From: an uncultured Brachyspira sp.
Lineage (GTDB): Bacteria; Spirochaetota; Brachyspiria; Brachyspirales; Brachyspiraceae
Assembly (NCBI RefSeq): GCF_949287625.1
Contig: NZ_CASEGO010000023.1
Coordinates: 1-27,213, forward strand
Direction of reading: 5' to 3'
DNA length: 27,213 nucleotides
Shown here: positions 8,370-16,888 of the stretch, piece after piece
How the letters are laid out: every line of letters begins with the position of its first letter
Position numbering within the stretch: the stretch's first letter is position 1
Translations under genes and position numbers: made by a program
The notes under the pieces: generated by a model
The model's input: only the letters and a program-made list of their open reading frames with translations
Databases searched by the model: none
What the model was told of the DNA's origin: nothing

Positions 8370-9500
8370 TTATTTCAATTTTTCAATATCACTTATATTT
8401 AGCTTTGTAATTCTTAATTCATCAAATATATTATTGTAGTAAAGTAAATAATAATAAGGGTATTGTGCTGCTATTAACCTGACATTCCCGCTGCTTGTAC
8501 CCAAAACTGATAAATCTATTATTCTTCCGTCAATAAACAAATATTTATTTCCATCTTCCTTTGTATATAAAACCATTATCTGTGCTGCATAATCTAATGC
8601 ACAGTCTAACGACATTATATCTGCATCTTCTGACAATATAGTAAAATTAGTAAAAGTACCGTCATAGAATCTAGTATAGTTTATATTTCTTTTATTATCC
8701 TTTGAAAGATATACTATATGAAATCTGTTATGTTCTTCATGATTTACAGAATAAATTGAAGAATTAGTTACTATAGCTCTGCTGTCAAAAAATCTAAATG
8801 CCGTATTTGTCTTTCTTGAACCATAGAATATATTTCCAGTATCATATTCATGCATATAAAGTGCGTATCCGTCTTTTTCAGCAGCTGGATAAACACTATC
8901 AATTATTTTATTTGTATAAATAAAGTCTGAAAAGAAATTATCTCTATAGAATCTTGATACGGATAAAGTTCCTCTATTATCAACAAAAAACAATGTAGGA
9001 TAATTGAAAGCTGACATAACTAATTTTAAATCAAGAATTTTTCTATTTTGCCTCAAATCCATAAAATAATTATTGAATGTACCTGAGTTATCATTGGCAT
9101 ATAATATTTTGTTTGATTTATTATATGAAACATGTATATGACTATTATTTGTTGCAATGCTTATTAAACTGCCCAATTCTCTATTATTATCTAGTATAGT
9201 TCTTGAAAAATTACCTTCCTTTCCAGTAACATATACAGCAGTATTAAGTAAATTATCATAATATGCAAAATGTACATTATTATAACCATCTGCAAATAAT
9301 TCACTAATATACGGCTCTTCTCTTAAAGAGGCAATAGACCAAGTAGAAAGCGATTCAAATCCGCTCATTCTTATATAATGCTCTGTAATAGGAGGAGCAT
9401 CTTTTTTTATTTCCCTTTGATATTGTGCACTCAAAACAGCATATAAAAAAATTAAAAGTGCTGCAATTAATATGCTACTTCTTTTTAGATTTTTTGCCAT
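8370..9500 (-). CDS. Exported hypothetical protein with propeller-like repeats
   Basis: I do not recognise a named family for this 376-residue protein. It starts with a basic head and a hydrophobic stretch (residues 9-24), then LSA-Q, consistent with a signal peptide or a single N-terminal anchor. The remainder is strand-rich, with short recurring motifs such as NVHFAYYDN, HIHVSYNKSN, RFHIVYLSKD and QIMVLYTKED, spaced tens of residues apart. This pattern of 'hxhxYxxx' strands recalls blades of a beta-propeller. The protein is probably outside the cytoplasm. Its first 26 bases overlap the end of the GlmU-type gene, so the two are likely coupled. A weak purine stretch (AGAAG) precedes the ATG. 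The fold and the envelope role are inferred. Confidence 0.65.
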   Translation of the reverse strand: MAKNLKRSSILIAALLIFLYAVLSAQYQREIKKDAPPITEHYIRMSGFESLSTWSIASLREEPYISELFADGYNNVHFAYYDNLLNTAVYVTGKEGNFSRTILDNNRELGSLISIATNNSHIHVSYNKSNKILYANDNSGTFNNYFMDLRQNRKILDLKLVMSAFNYPTLFFVDNRGTLSVSRFYRDNFFSDFIYTNKIIDSVYPAAEKDGYALYMHEYDTGNIFYGSRKTNTAFRFFDSRAIVTNSSIYSVNHEEHNRFHIVYLSKDNKRNINYTRFYDGTFTNFTILSEDADIMSLDCALDYAAQIMVLYTKEDGNKYLFIDGRIIDLSVLGTSSGNVRLIAAQYPYYYLLYYNNIFDELRITKLNISDIEKLK

Positions 9501-11010
9501 CTTCTATTTTGCTTACAGATTCAATACCTTCTTCTTTAGGTCTTATAAATCTGCATTTTATAACATTGCCTTTTTCATCAAGAAGTGCTTTTATATGAGA
9601 ATAGTAAAATATACAATGTTCTATATAGGCATTATCATCTACAATAGAGCCGTAAAGATAACTAACACCTTTAATAAGTACATTAGAACCTATATTAACA
9701 GGGTGATGATCGCTTCCAGTAACATTAACACCTCTCTCTAATGTAGTATTTTTACCTATATATACATTTCCTTTTATCTGATTGCCTGAATATATTTTCA
9801 CATTATCATCTAATATAAGTCTCTGATTTTCCAAACAAGATAAAAGAACATTATCCCCAATGTATGCATTTTCTCCAAGATGCACATTTCCTTCTATTTT
9901 TGCACCATGTGATATAGTAACCCCATAATTGAGTGTAACATTCTTTCCTATATAAGCACCCTTTCCTATATATATATCCAGAGGTTTTTCATCTTTATCT
10001 CTTTCAAGTATCTGTTCTACTACAGTATCATCTATAAAGAAATCCTCTCCGTCATATATCGTAATTATATTTTTTAATTTATTATATACATTTGACCTTG
10101 CAATGGATTCCATTTCTTTAAGAACTGTTTTATCATTAAATCCTAAAACAACCCTGCTGTCTTTAGGCATATAAGTAGAAATGGATAAATTATTATTAAC
10201 AAACATCTCTATCAAATCTGTAAGATAAAGTTCGTTTTGAGCATTATTAGATTCTAATTTTTGTATAAGTTCTTCTAAAGGCTTCATTTTAAAGCCGTAT
10301 ATACCAGCCACATATTCATTAAAATTATCTAACAGTTCATCTTTTTCATAAGAAAACTTTTCATCTTTATATATTTTATAAAGTTTTTCATCATCTTTCA
10401 TTGCAAGTATATCTTTATACTCTATAACACCTATAACATTGCCTTGAGAGCCTTGTCTATATTTGCTTTTTTTACCGTCATATGTTAAGCCTCTGCTTCT
10501 TAATATCCTTCCATAATAGTTGCTTCCTTTAGGACCGTCATACATAGCAGTCATAACTATCATATCAGTTTTAGACTTTAAAAACTCCTCATGAAACTCT
10601 TTCATAGTATCAGAATCTATAAGCCCCATATCAGCATATATAACATAACAGTATTTTATATTTTTTAAATCGCTTTTTTCAAGTCCTACCTTAACAGCAT
10701 GACCTGTACCTCTCTGTTCTTCCTGATAAGCAAAATTAGTATTAGCTTGTTTTCCTACAGCATTAGCTACATCTAAGGCTTTTATACCTACTACTATGGT
10801 AATATTGCTTTTAGGCATACCATTTCTAACGGCAAGTCTAACTCTTTCTATACTAGGCACTCCCCATATGGTATGAAGCATTTTAGATGTTGAACTTCTT
10901 ATTCTTTTACCATGTCCGGCTGCTAATATTATCACTAAAGTATCATTTTTAGAAAACTTTGATGATAGTGAAGAGAGAGCATTTTCTATTTCTACTGCAT
11001 TTTTTTCCAT
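9475..11010 (-). CDS. GlmU-type nucleotidyltransferase with left-handed beta-helix, no canonical acetyltransferase site
   Basis: The N-terminal half is a clear UDP-GlcNAc pyrophosphorylase-type domain. LAAGHGKRI (29-37) and the following TSKMLHTIWG bind the nucleotide, EEQRGTGHAV (97-106) is the uridine loop, YADMGL (125-130) supplies the metal Asp127, and NAQNELYLTDLI (256-267) is the GlmU-like sugar-site helix. From about 346 to 465 there are hexapeptide repeats (YIGKGAYIGKNV, IEGNVHLGENAYIGDNV, YIGKNTTLERGV) forming a left-handed beta-helix. The catalytic NYDGxxK-type segment of GlmU's acetyltransferase domain is not visible, so it may only make the UDP-sugar. Its length (511) exceeds the usual of about 455, with a Lys-rich tail. 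The Shine-Dalgarno AGGAG (11019-11023) is strong. The product would feed peptidoglycan and LOS synthesis. Confidence 0.8.
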   Translation of the reverse strand: MEKNAVEIENALSSLSSKFSKNDTLVIILAAGHGKRIRSSTSKMLHTIWGVPSIERVRLAVRNGMPKSNITIVVGIKALDVANAVGKQANTNFAYQEEQRGTGHAVKVGLEKSDLKNIKYCYVIYADMGLIDSDTMKEFHEEFLKSKTDMIVMTAMYDGPKGSNYYGRILRSRGLTYDGKKSKYRQGSQGNVIGVIEYKDILAMKDDEKLYKIYKDEKFSYEKDELLDNFNEYVAGIYGFKMKPLEELIQKLESNNAQNELYLTDLIEMFVNNNLSISTYMPKDSRVVLGFNDKTVLKEMESIARSNVYNKLKNIITIYDGEDFFIDDTVVEQILERDKDEKPLDIYIGKGAYIGKNVTLNYGVTISHGAKIEGNVHLGENAYIGDNVLLSCLENQRLILDDNVKIYSGNQIKGNVYIGKNTTLERGVNVTGSDHHPVNIGSNVLIKGVSYLYGSIVDDNAYIEHCIFYYSHIKALLDEKGNVIKCRFIRPKEEGIESVSKIEDGKKSKKK

Positions 11011-11021
11011 AATAGCAACTC

Positions 11022-11561
11022 CTAATTTTTCTTATCATTTGATTTTTGTTTATTTGTATATATTTGTTCAAACACAGGTTTTTTAACGTTTAAAGGAAGC
11101 GGATTAGACGTTTTTTTATCATTTACTATATTTGCCTTATTATCAAGCTGTTCTTTGGCTTTCATAATATCTTCTAGGCTGTTTTTTTTATAATCACTTG
11201 GAAGAAAAGTATTTTTACTGTCTAATTCCAATTTATCTTTATTCTTATCCTGATTAAAAGTTTCATCTTCTTTAAGCCATTTTCTTAATACTTTCGCTAC
11301 AGATTCGCATAACTTATCAAGTTTTTGTTTAGCCCTAACATTACCGCCTAAATTGGAATCTTCTTTAATAATAAGTTTGTAGAGCTGCATAGCCTTTATT
11401 ATATTTTTCTTTTCAAAATTATAATAATCAGCAACTTTTTCTATACCGCCGAAATAGGAGGCAGTGAGATAACATCTGTAAGCACCTTCTATATCTTTTT
11501 GATTAAAAAGTTCATTACCTTTTCTTACTAAAGCACTTCTTGTAGAATCTTTTATTTCCAT
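11022..11561 (-). CDS. Hypothetical protein with N-terminal TPR-like helices
   Basis: This 179-residue protein belongs to no family I can name. Residues 1-70 are helical and resemble tetratricopeptide repeats (GNELFNQKDIEGAYRCYLTA, then IIKAMQLYKLIIKED). A further helix follows (KQKLDKLCESVAKVLRKWL). The last 80 residues are polar, rich in Lys, Asn and Asp, and probably disordered. There is no signal peptide. It is the first gene of the minus-strand run and ends 11 bases before the GlmU-type gene, so it may be a scaffold for envelope enzymes; this is inference. The predicted promoter (11569-11596) would start transcription almost at the ATG, implying a leaderless message or a wrong promoter call. 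Confidence 0.65.
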   Translation of the reverse strand: MEIKDSTRSALVRKGNELFNQKDIEGAYRCYLTASYFGGIEKVADYYNFEKKNIIKAMQLYKLIIKEDSNLGGNVRAKQKLDKLCESVAKVLRKWLKEDETFNQDKNKDKLELDSKNTFLPSDYKKNSLEDIMKAKEQLDNKANIVNDKKTSNPLPLNVKKPVFEQIYTNKQKSNDKKN

Positions 11562-11568
11562 ATTCTAC

Positions 11569-11596
11569 ATTATATACCTATAATAGAAAACTGCAA
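11569..11596 (-). promoter_or_regulatory. Predicted promoter at the head of the envelope run
   Basis: TTGCAG (11596-11591 on the minus strand), 16 nt, then a consensus TATAAT (11574-11569). The expected start is near 11562, directly before the ATG at 11561, so there would be almost no leader and no Shine-Dalgarno. Confidence 0.5.
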
Positions 11597-11667
11597 GTAT
11601 TAATTTGATAAATATATTATGTTAAATTAACTTTATTTGAAATATTGCTTGTTATTAACAATAATTA

Positions 11668-13068
11668 TCAAATAGTTTTTATTTCTCTTTTTAATTCTAG
11701 CTGCATTTCTCTTATCATACTAAGTCCTAAAGGGATAGAAAGTAAAAATGTTAGTAAATCTGAAAAAGGCTGAGCTATTTCTATACCTGTTATACCAAAT
11801 ATTTTTGGAAATATATACATTATAGGTATAAAAAATATACCTTGTTTGGCTACAGCCAAAATAGAAGCCCTTATTGTTTTTCTTGTTGTCTGAAGCATCA
11901 TACTTGATAATGTTATAAATCCCCATAAAGGTAAACTTAATGCCTGATAATGTAATGCTCTGTATGCCACTTCAAGCAATGCCTCATCTTTATCATTAAA
12001 CATATGTACAATTTGTGCTGAATTCATAAATATAAATACAGAAAGCAGAAGTAATACAAAAGTTGATATTTTAACACAAAAATAAAACGCCTTTATAACC
12101 CTCTCATATTTTTTAGCCCCATAATTGAATCCGCATACTGGCTGAAAACCTTGTCCGAAACCTATAATAGCCGAATTAGCAAACATGGCAACCCTATTAA
12201 CTATAGACATAGCAGCTATTGCAGCATCACCAAATGGGGCAGAAGCTACATTTAAAAAAGCAGTTGAAAAACTTGATATACTCTGTCTGCAAAGGCTTGG
12301 AAGCCCTCCCACTATTATAGCTTTATATTTTTGAAGGCTAGGGGAGAAGTCTTTTAATTTTATAGGCAAAGTTCACCATACATTAGTACCAATCAAAAGT
12401 ATACAGAACCCAGCAAACTGACTTATTATAGTACCTATAGCCGCACCTTTTACTCCCATAGAAAAATGAAATATTAAAATAGGATCTAATATTATATTTA
12501 AAACTGCCCCTGTTACCAAACCTATCATAGCAAATACGGCATTACCCTGAAGTCTTAATTGATTATTAAGAACCAAAGAGGCTGTCATATACGGAGCACC
12601 CATAAGTATATATTTCATATAGCTTATAGAATATGGAAGTATAGTTTCTGTTGAACCTAAAATAGTTGCTAATGGCTTTATAAAAATTGTACCAAATATA
12701 AATATTATAAACCCTACTATCATTGCAGACAAAAAACCAGTTACAGCCATTTTTGATGCTTCCTCCGTTTCTTTGGCTCCAAGTTTGATAGATATATAGT
12801 TTCCAGAACCATGCCCGAAGAAAAAACCTATGGCCTGTATTATTGCCATCATAGAAAAAACTATTCCAACTGCTGCTGTAGACTGTGTATTTATTTTACT
12901 TACAAAAAAAGTATCCGCCATATTATAAAAAGAAGTTGTAAGCATGCTAATAATTGTGGGAATACCCATTTTTATTACCAAACTTTCTACATTTGACTCT
13001 GTTAATTCTTTATATTTTTTATTTTGTCTTTCTGTTTCTTTTAATTCATACTCATCATTTGAATTCAT
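11668..13068 (-). pseudogene. MATE-family efflux transporter interrupted by an in-frame TGA
   Basis: Two open segments, 12373-13068 (231 codons) and 11668-12369 (233 codons, apparent TTG start), lie in the same reading frame. They are separated only by TGA (12373-12375) and one ACT codon. Joined, they give about 466 residues, the normal size of a MATE drug/sodium antiporter. The first part has the typical GIPTIISMLTTSFYNMADTF opening and NIILDPILIFHFSMGVKGAA near its end. The second has GFGQGFQPVCGFNYGAKKY, the equivalent element in the second half. The break follows GTNVW and lies in the link between the two six-helix halves. The simplest reading is a recent nonsense change (for example from an Arg AGA or CGA), since no other decay is visible. 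Read-through, or expression of two half proteins, is possible. Start: AAGGTGAT precedes the ATG at 13068. Confidence 0.88.
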
Positions 13069-13079
13069 ACTATCACCTT

Positions 13080-13130
13080 AAAATCATATTAATAGTATAT
13101 AACTTTTTTTCATAACTTCAATATGATTTT
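13080..13130. repeat. 11-bp perfect inverted repeat across the MATE promoter
   Basis: AAAATCATATT (13080-13090) and its exact complement AATATGATTTT (13120-13130) flank 29 bp that contain the predicted MATE -10 and most of the -35; the right arm overlaps the -35 and ends 5 bp before the metF -35. It could be a pair of operator half-sites or a hairpin in the MATE leader. Confidence 0.45.
13094..13121 (-). promoter_or_regulatory. Predicted promoter for the MATE gene
   Basis: TTGAAG (13121-13116) and TATACT (13099-13094) on the minus strand, 16 nt apart. A leader of about 20 nt contains the AAGGTGAT ribosome site. It is back-to-back with the metF promoter. Confidence 0.5.
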
Positions 13131-13135
13131 TTTGT

Positions 13136-13163
13136 TTGACTTTTTTAGTTTTTCTAGTACGAT
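13136..13163 (+). promoter_or_regulatory. Predicted promoter for metF (and metH)
   Basis: TTGACT (13136-13141) and TACGAT (13158-13163), 16 nt apart. The leader would be about 25 nt, too short for a riboswitch, and carries the ribosome site AGGA (13183-13186) 7 nt before the ATG. Confidence 0.55.
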
Positions 13164-13193
13164 ATAAGTAAACATAATTGTTAGGATAAATAT

Positions 13194-14117
13194 ATGAATA
13201 ATAATGTAGAAAATTTTATAAAAAAATTAGAAAACAAAGATGAATATACTTTCACATTAGAAATATCACCACAGGCTAAATATGATTTAGGATACATAGA
13301 AGAAAAAATAAATAATTCAAATATATCAGATTATATAGATGCATTTGTTGTAACAGATTCCCCTTTTGCTAATTTAAAAATTTCTTCAATACTCGCTGCA
13401 TTACAATTAAAGCAAAGATTAAATAATAAAAAGCCTTTTATAACTACTCAAACTATGAGAGATAAAAACTCAATAGCATTGCAGAATGATTTGATAGGTG
13501 CAAATTATTTTGATTTGAGAATGATACTTGCAGTTACTGGAGATGCTGTTGCAAATGGAAATCAAAAACAGGCTAAAGCTGTATTTGAAGGTAATTCTGA
13601 ATTATTAATAAATATTATCAAAAATTTGAATAATGGTAAAAGTTTAGGAGAGTTTTCTTTTAAAGAACCATTAAAACATATATATCCGTTTTGTGTTATC
13701 AACAGTTATGCCAAAAATAATGACAGCCTAAAAGTAAGACTAGCCAAAAAGGCGAACTCTGGAGTTAAAGCAATATTTACTCAGCCAATATACGAAATAG
13801 AAAGATTAGAGCTTTTATTAAAATGGATAGATGAACTTCCATTAAAAGAAAAACCTGTATTAGTACCAGGCTTTTTCCCTGTTCTAACATACAAAACAGC
13901 ATATTTCATATATTATAAACTTCCGGGGGCTTATATACCTGAAGATTGGCTCAATAAACTAAAAGATGCAAGCGATAAATCTCCTGAAGAAGAGAAAAAA
14001 ACTGCCTATGAATTATCTGCAAATCTTTTTAACAGTATGATTAAAAAACATAAAAAAATGCATATAATGAGCATGAATAACTATGATTTTGTTGTTAGTT
14101 TATTAAAAAATATTTAA
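13194..14117 (+). CDS. metF: Methylenetetrahydrofolate reductase
   Basis: It reduces 5,10-methylene-THF to 5-methyl-THF, the methyl donor for the adjacent methionine synthase. The 307-residue single TIM-barrel length matches bacterial MetF. Visible family elements are the N-terminal FTLEISP strand with Glu23 (the position of the catalytic Glu in the usual 'FEFFPP'), VTDSPFA (53-59), TTQTMRDKNS (84-93, corresponding to the HLTCRDRN-type segment), VTGDA (114-118), AIFTQPIY (193-200) and PVLVPGFFPV (221-230). Several of these are divergent from E. coli, as in many anaerobes, so electron donor use may differ. A good promoter and Shine-Dalgarno precede it. metH starts 72 bases downstream, and the two are probably one operon. 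Confidence 0.85.
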   Translation: MNNNVENFIKKLENKDEYTFTLEISPQAKYDLGYIEEKINNSNISDYIDAFVVTDSPFANLKISSILAALQLKQRLNNKKPFITTQTMRDKNSIALQNDLIGANYFDLRMILAVTGDAVANGNQKQAKAVFEGNSELLINIIKNLNNGKSLGEFSFKEPLKHIYPFCVINSYAKNNDSLKVRLAKKANSGVKAIFTQPIYEIERLELLLKWIDELPLKEKPVLVPGFFPVLTYKTAYFIYYKLPGAYIPEDWLNKLKDASDKSPEEEKKTAYELSANLFNSMIKKHKKMHIMSMNNYDFVVSLLKNI

Positions 14118-14189
14118 AATTAAAGACTATATATTAAATTCATAAATTAGAATATACAAGTAAAAAATATGATTGGAGTATAAATAGTA

Positions 14190-16805
14190 ATGAATAATAT
14201 AAAAGAAAAATTAAAAGAACTTATAAAAGAACAGTATTTAATAATAGACGGTGCTACTGGTACAGAACTTCAAAAAAAAGATATAAAAAAAGAATCTTGG
14301 ATTATAGACGGCAACAATATTGAAGGCTGTAATGAAATATTAAATATAACAGCACCATATATAATGAAAGAAATACATATAGATTATTTAAATTCAAATG
14401 CTGATATCACAAAGACTAATAGTTTCGGGGCAATACCTTGGGTATTAAGCGAATATGATATTGCAGATAAATCTTATGAACTAGCTAAAAGTGCTGCATT
14501 AATAGCAAATGAAGCTAGAGAAGAATATTTAAAAAATCCTAATTCTAAAGGAGATTTAAATAGAGATATTTTTATTGCAGGCAGTTTAGGACCTGGTGTA
14601 AAACTTCCTAGTCTCGGACAGATTACTTTTGATGAAATGTATAATGGATACACTGAAGCTGCAAAAGGATTAATAGACGGAGGAGCAGATATTATACTTC
14701 TTGAAACTGCTCAAGATGTACTTCAGTTAAAAGCGGCTATACTGGCAGTTAATGATACAGCAAAAAAACTAAACAAAGAAATACCAATAATGGTTTCTGT
14801 AACAATAGAGAAAGAAGGTACTATGCTTTTAGGTACCGATATAGAAACGGCATATACTATACTTTCAAATTTGGATATATTTTCTATAGGTATGAACTGC
14901 GGTACAGGTCCAGACATAGCAATGCGTCATATAAAAAGACTTTCTGAAATATCATGCATGCCAATATCAATACATAGTAATGCGGGGCTCCCAGAAAACA
15001 GAGATGGAAAAGCATATTACAGTATGACTCCTGAAGAATTCGCAGATATTAACAGTGAGTTTTTTAATTTGAACGGACTTGCATTTATAGGAGGCTGCTG
15101 CGGAACAACTCCTTTGCATATAGAAGCATTAGCTAAAAAAGTAAAAGGAGTGAAACCCAAAAAACCTGCATTAGAAAAACCAAGACCTTATATAGCAAGT
15201 TTGTTTAATTCTGTAAGTATAAAACAAGAGCCTGCTCCTTTAATGATAGGGGAGAGAAGCAATGCTACTGGAAGTAAGATATTCAGAGAACTTATGATTG
15301 CAGGCGATATGGACGGTATGCTTGATGTAGGAATAAAACAGGTAAAAGCTGGAAGTCATGCTATAGATGTTAATGCTGCTTGGGCTGGACGAGATGAAGT
15401 AGAAGACATTACAAAAATTATTTCAGCTTATGTTAAGCAAATTTCTCTGCCTTTGGTTATTGATGCTATAAAACCAAATGTTATAGAAGCAGCTTTAAAA
15501 GTATATGGAGGAAAACCTATAATAAACTCCGCTAATATGGAGCAGGGAGAAGAAAAGTTTGATGCAATATGTTCTCTTGCCAAAAAATACGGAGCTTCTA
15601 TTATGCTTCTTACAATAGATGAAAAATCAATGGCTTTTACATACGAAGATAAATTAAAAATGGCTCAGAGAATGTATGAGCGTGCTGTCAATGTTCACAA
15701 AATACTTCCTCACGATATAATATTTGACCCTCTTACATTCACACTTGCAAGCGGCGATGAAAAAAGTTTTTTAGCAGGAGTTCAAACTCTTAATGCTATA
15801 AAAGAGTTATCAAAAAAATATCCAGAATGTTCTATTAGTTTGGGAGTATCTAATATATCTTTCGGACTTAAAGAAGAAGCTAGAAAAATAATGAACTCTG
15901 TATTCTTATACGAAGCTATTAATCATGGTCTTACTACTGCAATTGTTAATGTGGCTCAGATACTTCCTTTATCAAAAATAGATGAAAAAGAGATCGAATT
16001 AGCAAGGGAGTTAATATACAATAAAAATAATACTAAAGAACCTCTTATAAATTATATAAATCATTTCTCTGACAAAAAAGAAAAGAAAGAATTAAGCACT
16101 GAAGAAAATATAAAAAAGCCTATAAGAGAAGCAATAAGAGACGCTATGCTTGACGGCGAATGGAAAGATATGCAGGTGTTGCTTAATGAAGTAAAAGAAA
16201 ACAGTGAAGAGTTTGGCGGCGAAAAATTATTTGCTCAGGCTATAATAGATGAAATACTACTTCCTACTATGGCTGATATCGGAGTAAAATTTGGAGAAGG
16301 CACTATACAGCTTCCTTTTGTTTTGGGTTCTGCGGAAGTTATGAAAAAAAGTGTTGACTTTTTATCGGAGTTTTTAGAGAAAAAGCAGCAGGAGAAAACT
16401 GCTAAAATAATACTTGGTACTGTGGCGGGTGATGTGCATGATGTAGGTAAAAATCTAGTTGAAATCATTATAAAAAATAACGGATTTGAAACTGTTAATC
16501 TTGGTACTAAAGTATCTATAGAAAAATTTATAGAAGCGTATCATGAACATAATGCTGACTGTATAGGTATGTCTGGACTTTTGGTAAAATCTACTGAAGT
16601 TATGAAAGATAATCTTGCATACATTAGAGACAAAGGATTAAAGATACCAATTTTACTCGGAGGGGCGGCTTTAACTAAAGACTTTGTTGAAAACACTTGC
16701 AAAAAAGTTTATGGAGATACTGCTAAAATATTTTACTGTAAAGACGGTTTTGATGATATATTAGCAATAAAAGAAATAATATCTGACAGAGATAAAGAAA
16801 AATAA
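14190..16805 (+). CDS. metH: Cobalamin-dependent methionine synthase lacking the reactivation domain
   Basis: It transfers a methyl group from 5-methyl-THF via methylcobalamin to homocysteine. The 871 residues contain, in order: the homocysteine domain (about 1-320; GATGTELQ at 21-28, zinc ligands Cys237 in MNCGTGP and Cys303-Cys304 in GGCCGTTP); the pterin domain (about 340-610; MIGERSNATGS, IDVNAAW, INSANMEQGEEKF, GVSNISFGL); the B12 cap (about 645-735); and the Rossmann B12 domain (738-865) with GDVHDVGKN (747-755), where His750 is the lower axial cobalt ligand, and GMSGLLVKST. The fourth domain, which binds AdoMet and reactivates oxidised cobalamin, is absent: E. coli MetH has over 1200 residues. 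That function appears to be encoded separately at 17309-18121. GGAG (14175-14178) is the ribosome site. Confidence 0.95.
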   Translation: MNNIKEKLKELIKEQYLIIDGATGTELQKKDIKKESWIIDGNNIEGCNEILNITAPYIMKEIHIDYLNSNADITKTNSFGAIPWVLSEYDIADKSYELAKSAALIANEAREEYLKNPNSKGDLNRDIFIAGSLGPGVKLPSLGQITFDEMYNGYTEAAKGLIDGGADIILLETAQDVLQLKAAILAVNDTAKKLNKEIPIMVSVTIEKEGTMLLGTDIETAYTILSNLDIFSIGMNCGTGPDIAMRHIKRLSEISCMPISIHSNAGLPENRDGKAYYSMTPEEFADINSEFFNLNGLAFIGGCCGTTPLHIEALAKKVKGVKPKKPALEKPRPYIASLFNSVSIKQEPAPLMIGERSNATGSKIFRELMIAGDMDGMLDVGIKQVKAGSHAIDVNAAWAGRDEVEDITKIISAYVKQISLPLVIDAIKPNVIEAALKVYGGKPIINSANMEQGEEKFDAICSLAKKYGASIMLLTIDEKSMAFTYEDKLKMAQRMYERAVNVHKILPHDIIFDPLTFTLASGDEKSFLAGVQTLNAIKELSKKYPECSISLGVSNISFGLKEEARKIMNSVFLYEAINHGLTTAIVNVAQILPLSKIDEKEIELARELIYNKNNTKEPLINYINHFSDKKEKKELSTEENIKKPIREAIRDAMLDGEWKDMQVLLNEVKENSEEFGGEKLFAQAIIDEILLPTMADIGVKFGEGTIQLPFVLGSAEVMKKSVDFLSEFLEKKQQEKTAKIILGTVAGDVHDVGKNLVEIIIKNNGFETVNLGTKVSIEKFIEAYHEHNADCIGMSGLLVKSTEVMKDNLAYIRDKGLKIPILLGGAALTKDFVENTCKKVYGDTAKIFYCKDGFDDILAIKEIISDRDKEK

Positions 16806-16856
16806 TAATTATAAAAATTTAACCAAACGAGTTTAATTAAATTGATAATAAATTAT

Positions 16857-16865
16857 TGATATAAT
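16857..16865 (+). promoter_or_regulatory. Possible extended -10 promoter ahead of the repeat array
   Basis: TGATATAAT (16857-16865) fits an extended -10 element (TG-N-TATAAT); no good -35 is seen. Transcription would start near 16872 and carry the whole repeat array as a leader of about 435 nt into the reactivation gene. Confidence 0.35.
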
Positions 16866-16888
16866 ATGAACAGCCATCTTATGTGTGT

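Noticed and set aside
9472..9741. Plus-strand ORF opposite the GlmU-type gene
   Set aside because: It is antisense to well-supported coding sequence, has low-complexity aromatic composition and no ribosome site; a shadow of the AT-rich gene.
12373..12375. TGA read as selenocysteine or tryptophan in the MATE gene
   Set aside because: Tryptophan is TGG here and elsewhere, TGA ends the methyltransferase gene, and MATE proteins have no known Sec position; a nonsense change is simpler.
12811..12996. Plus-strand ORF rich in His, Tyr and Cys opposite the MATE gene
   Set aside because: Shadow frame of the MATE coding sequence with no start signals.
13069..13193. SAM or cobalamin riboswitch upstream of metF/metH
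   Set aside because: The predicted leader is only about 25 nt and no conserved aptamer core is seen there, nor at 14118-14189.
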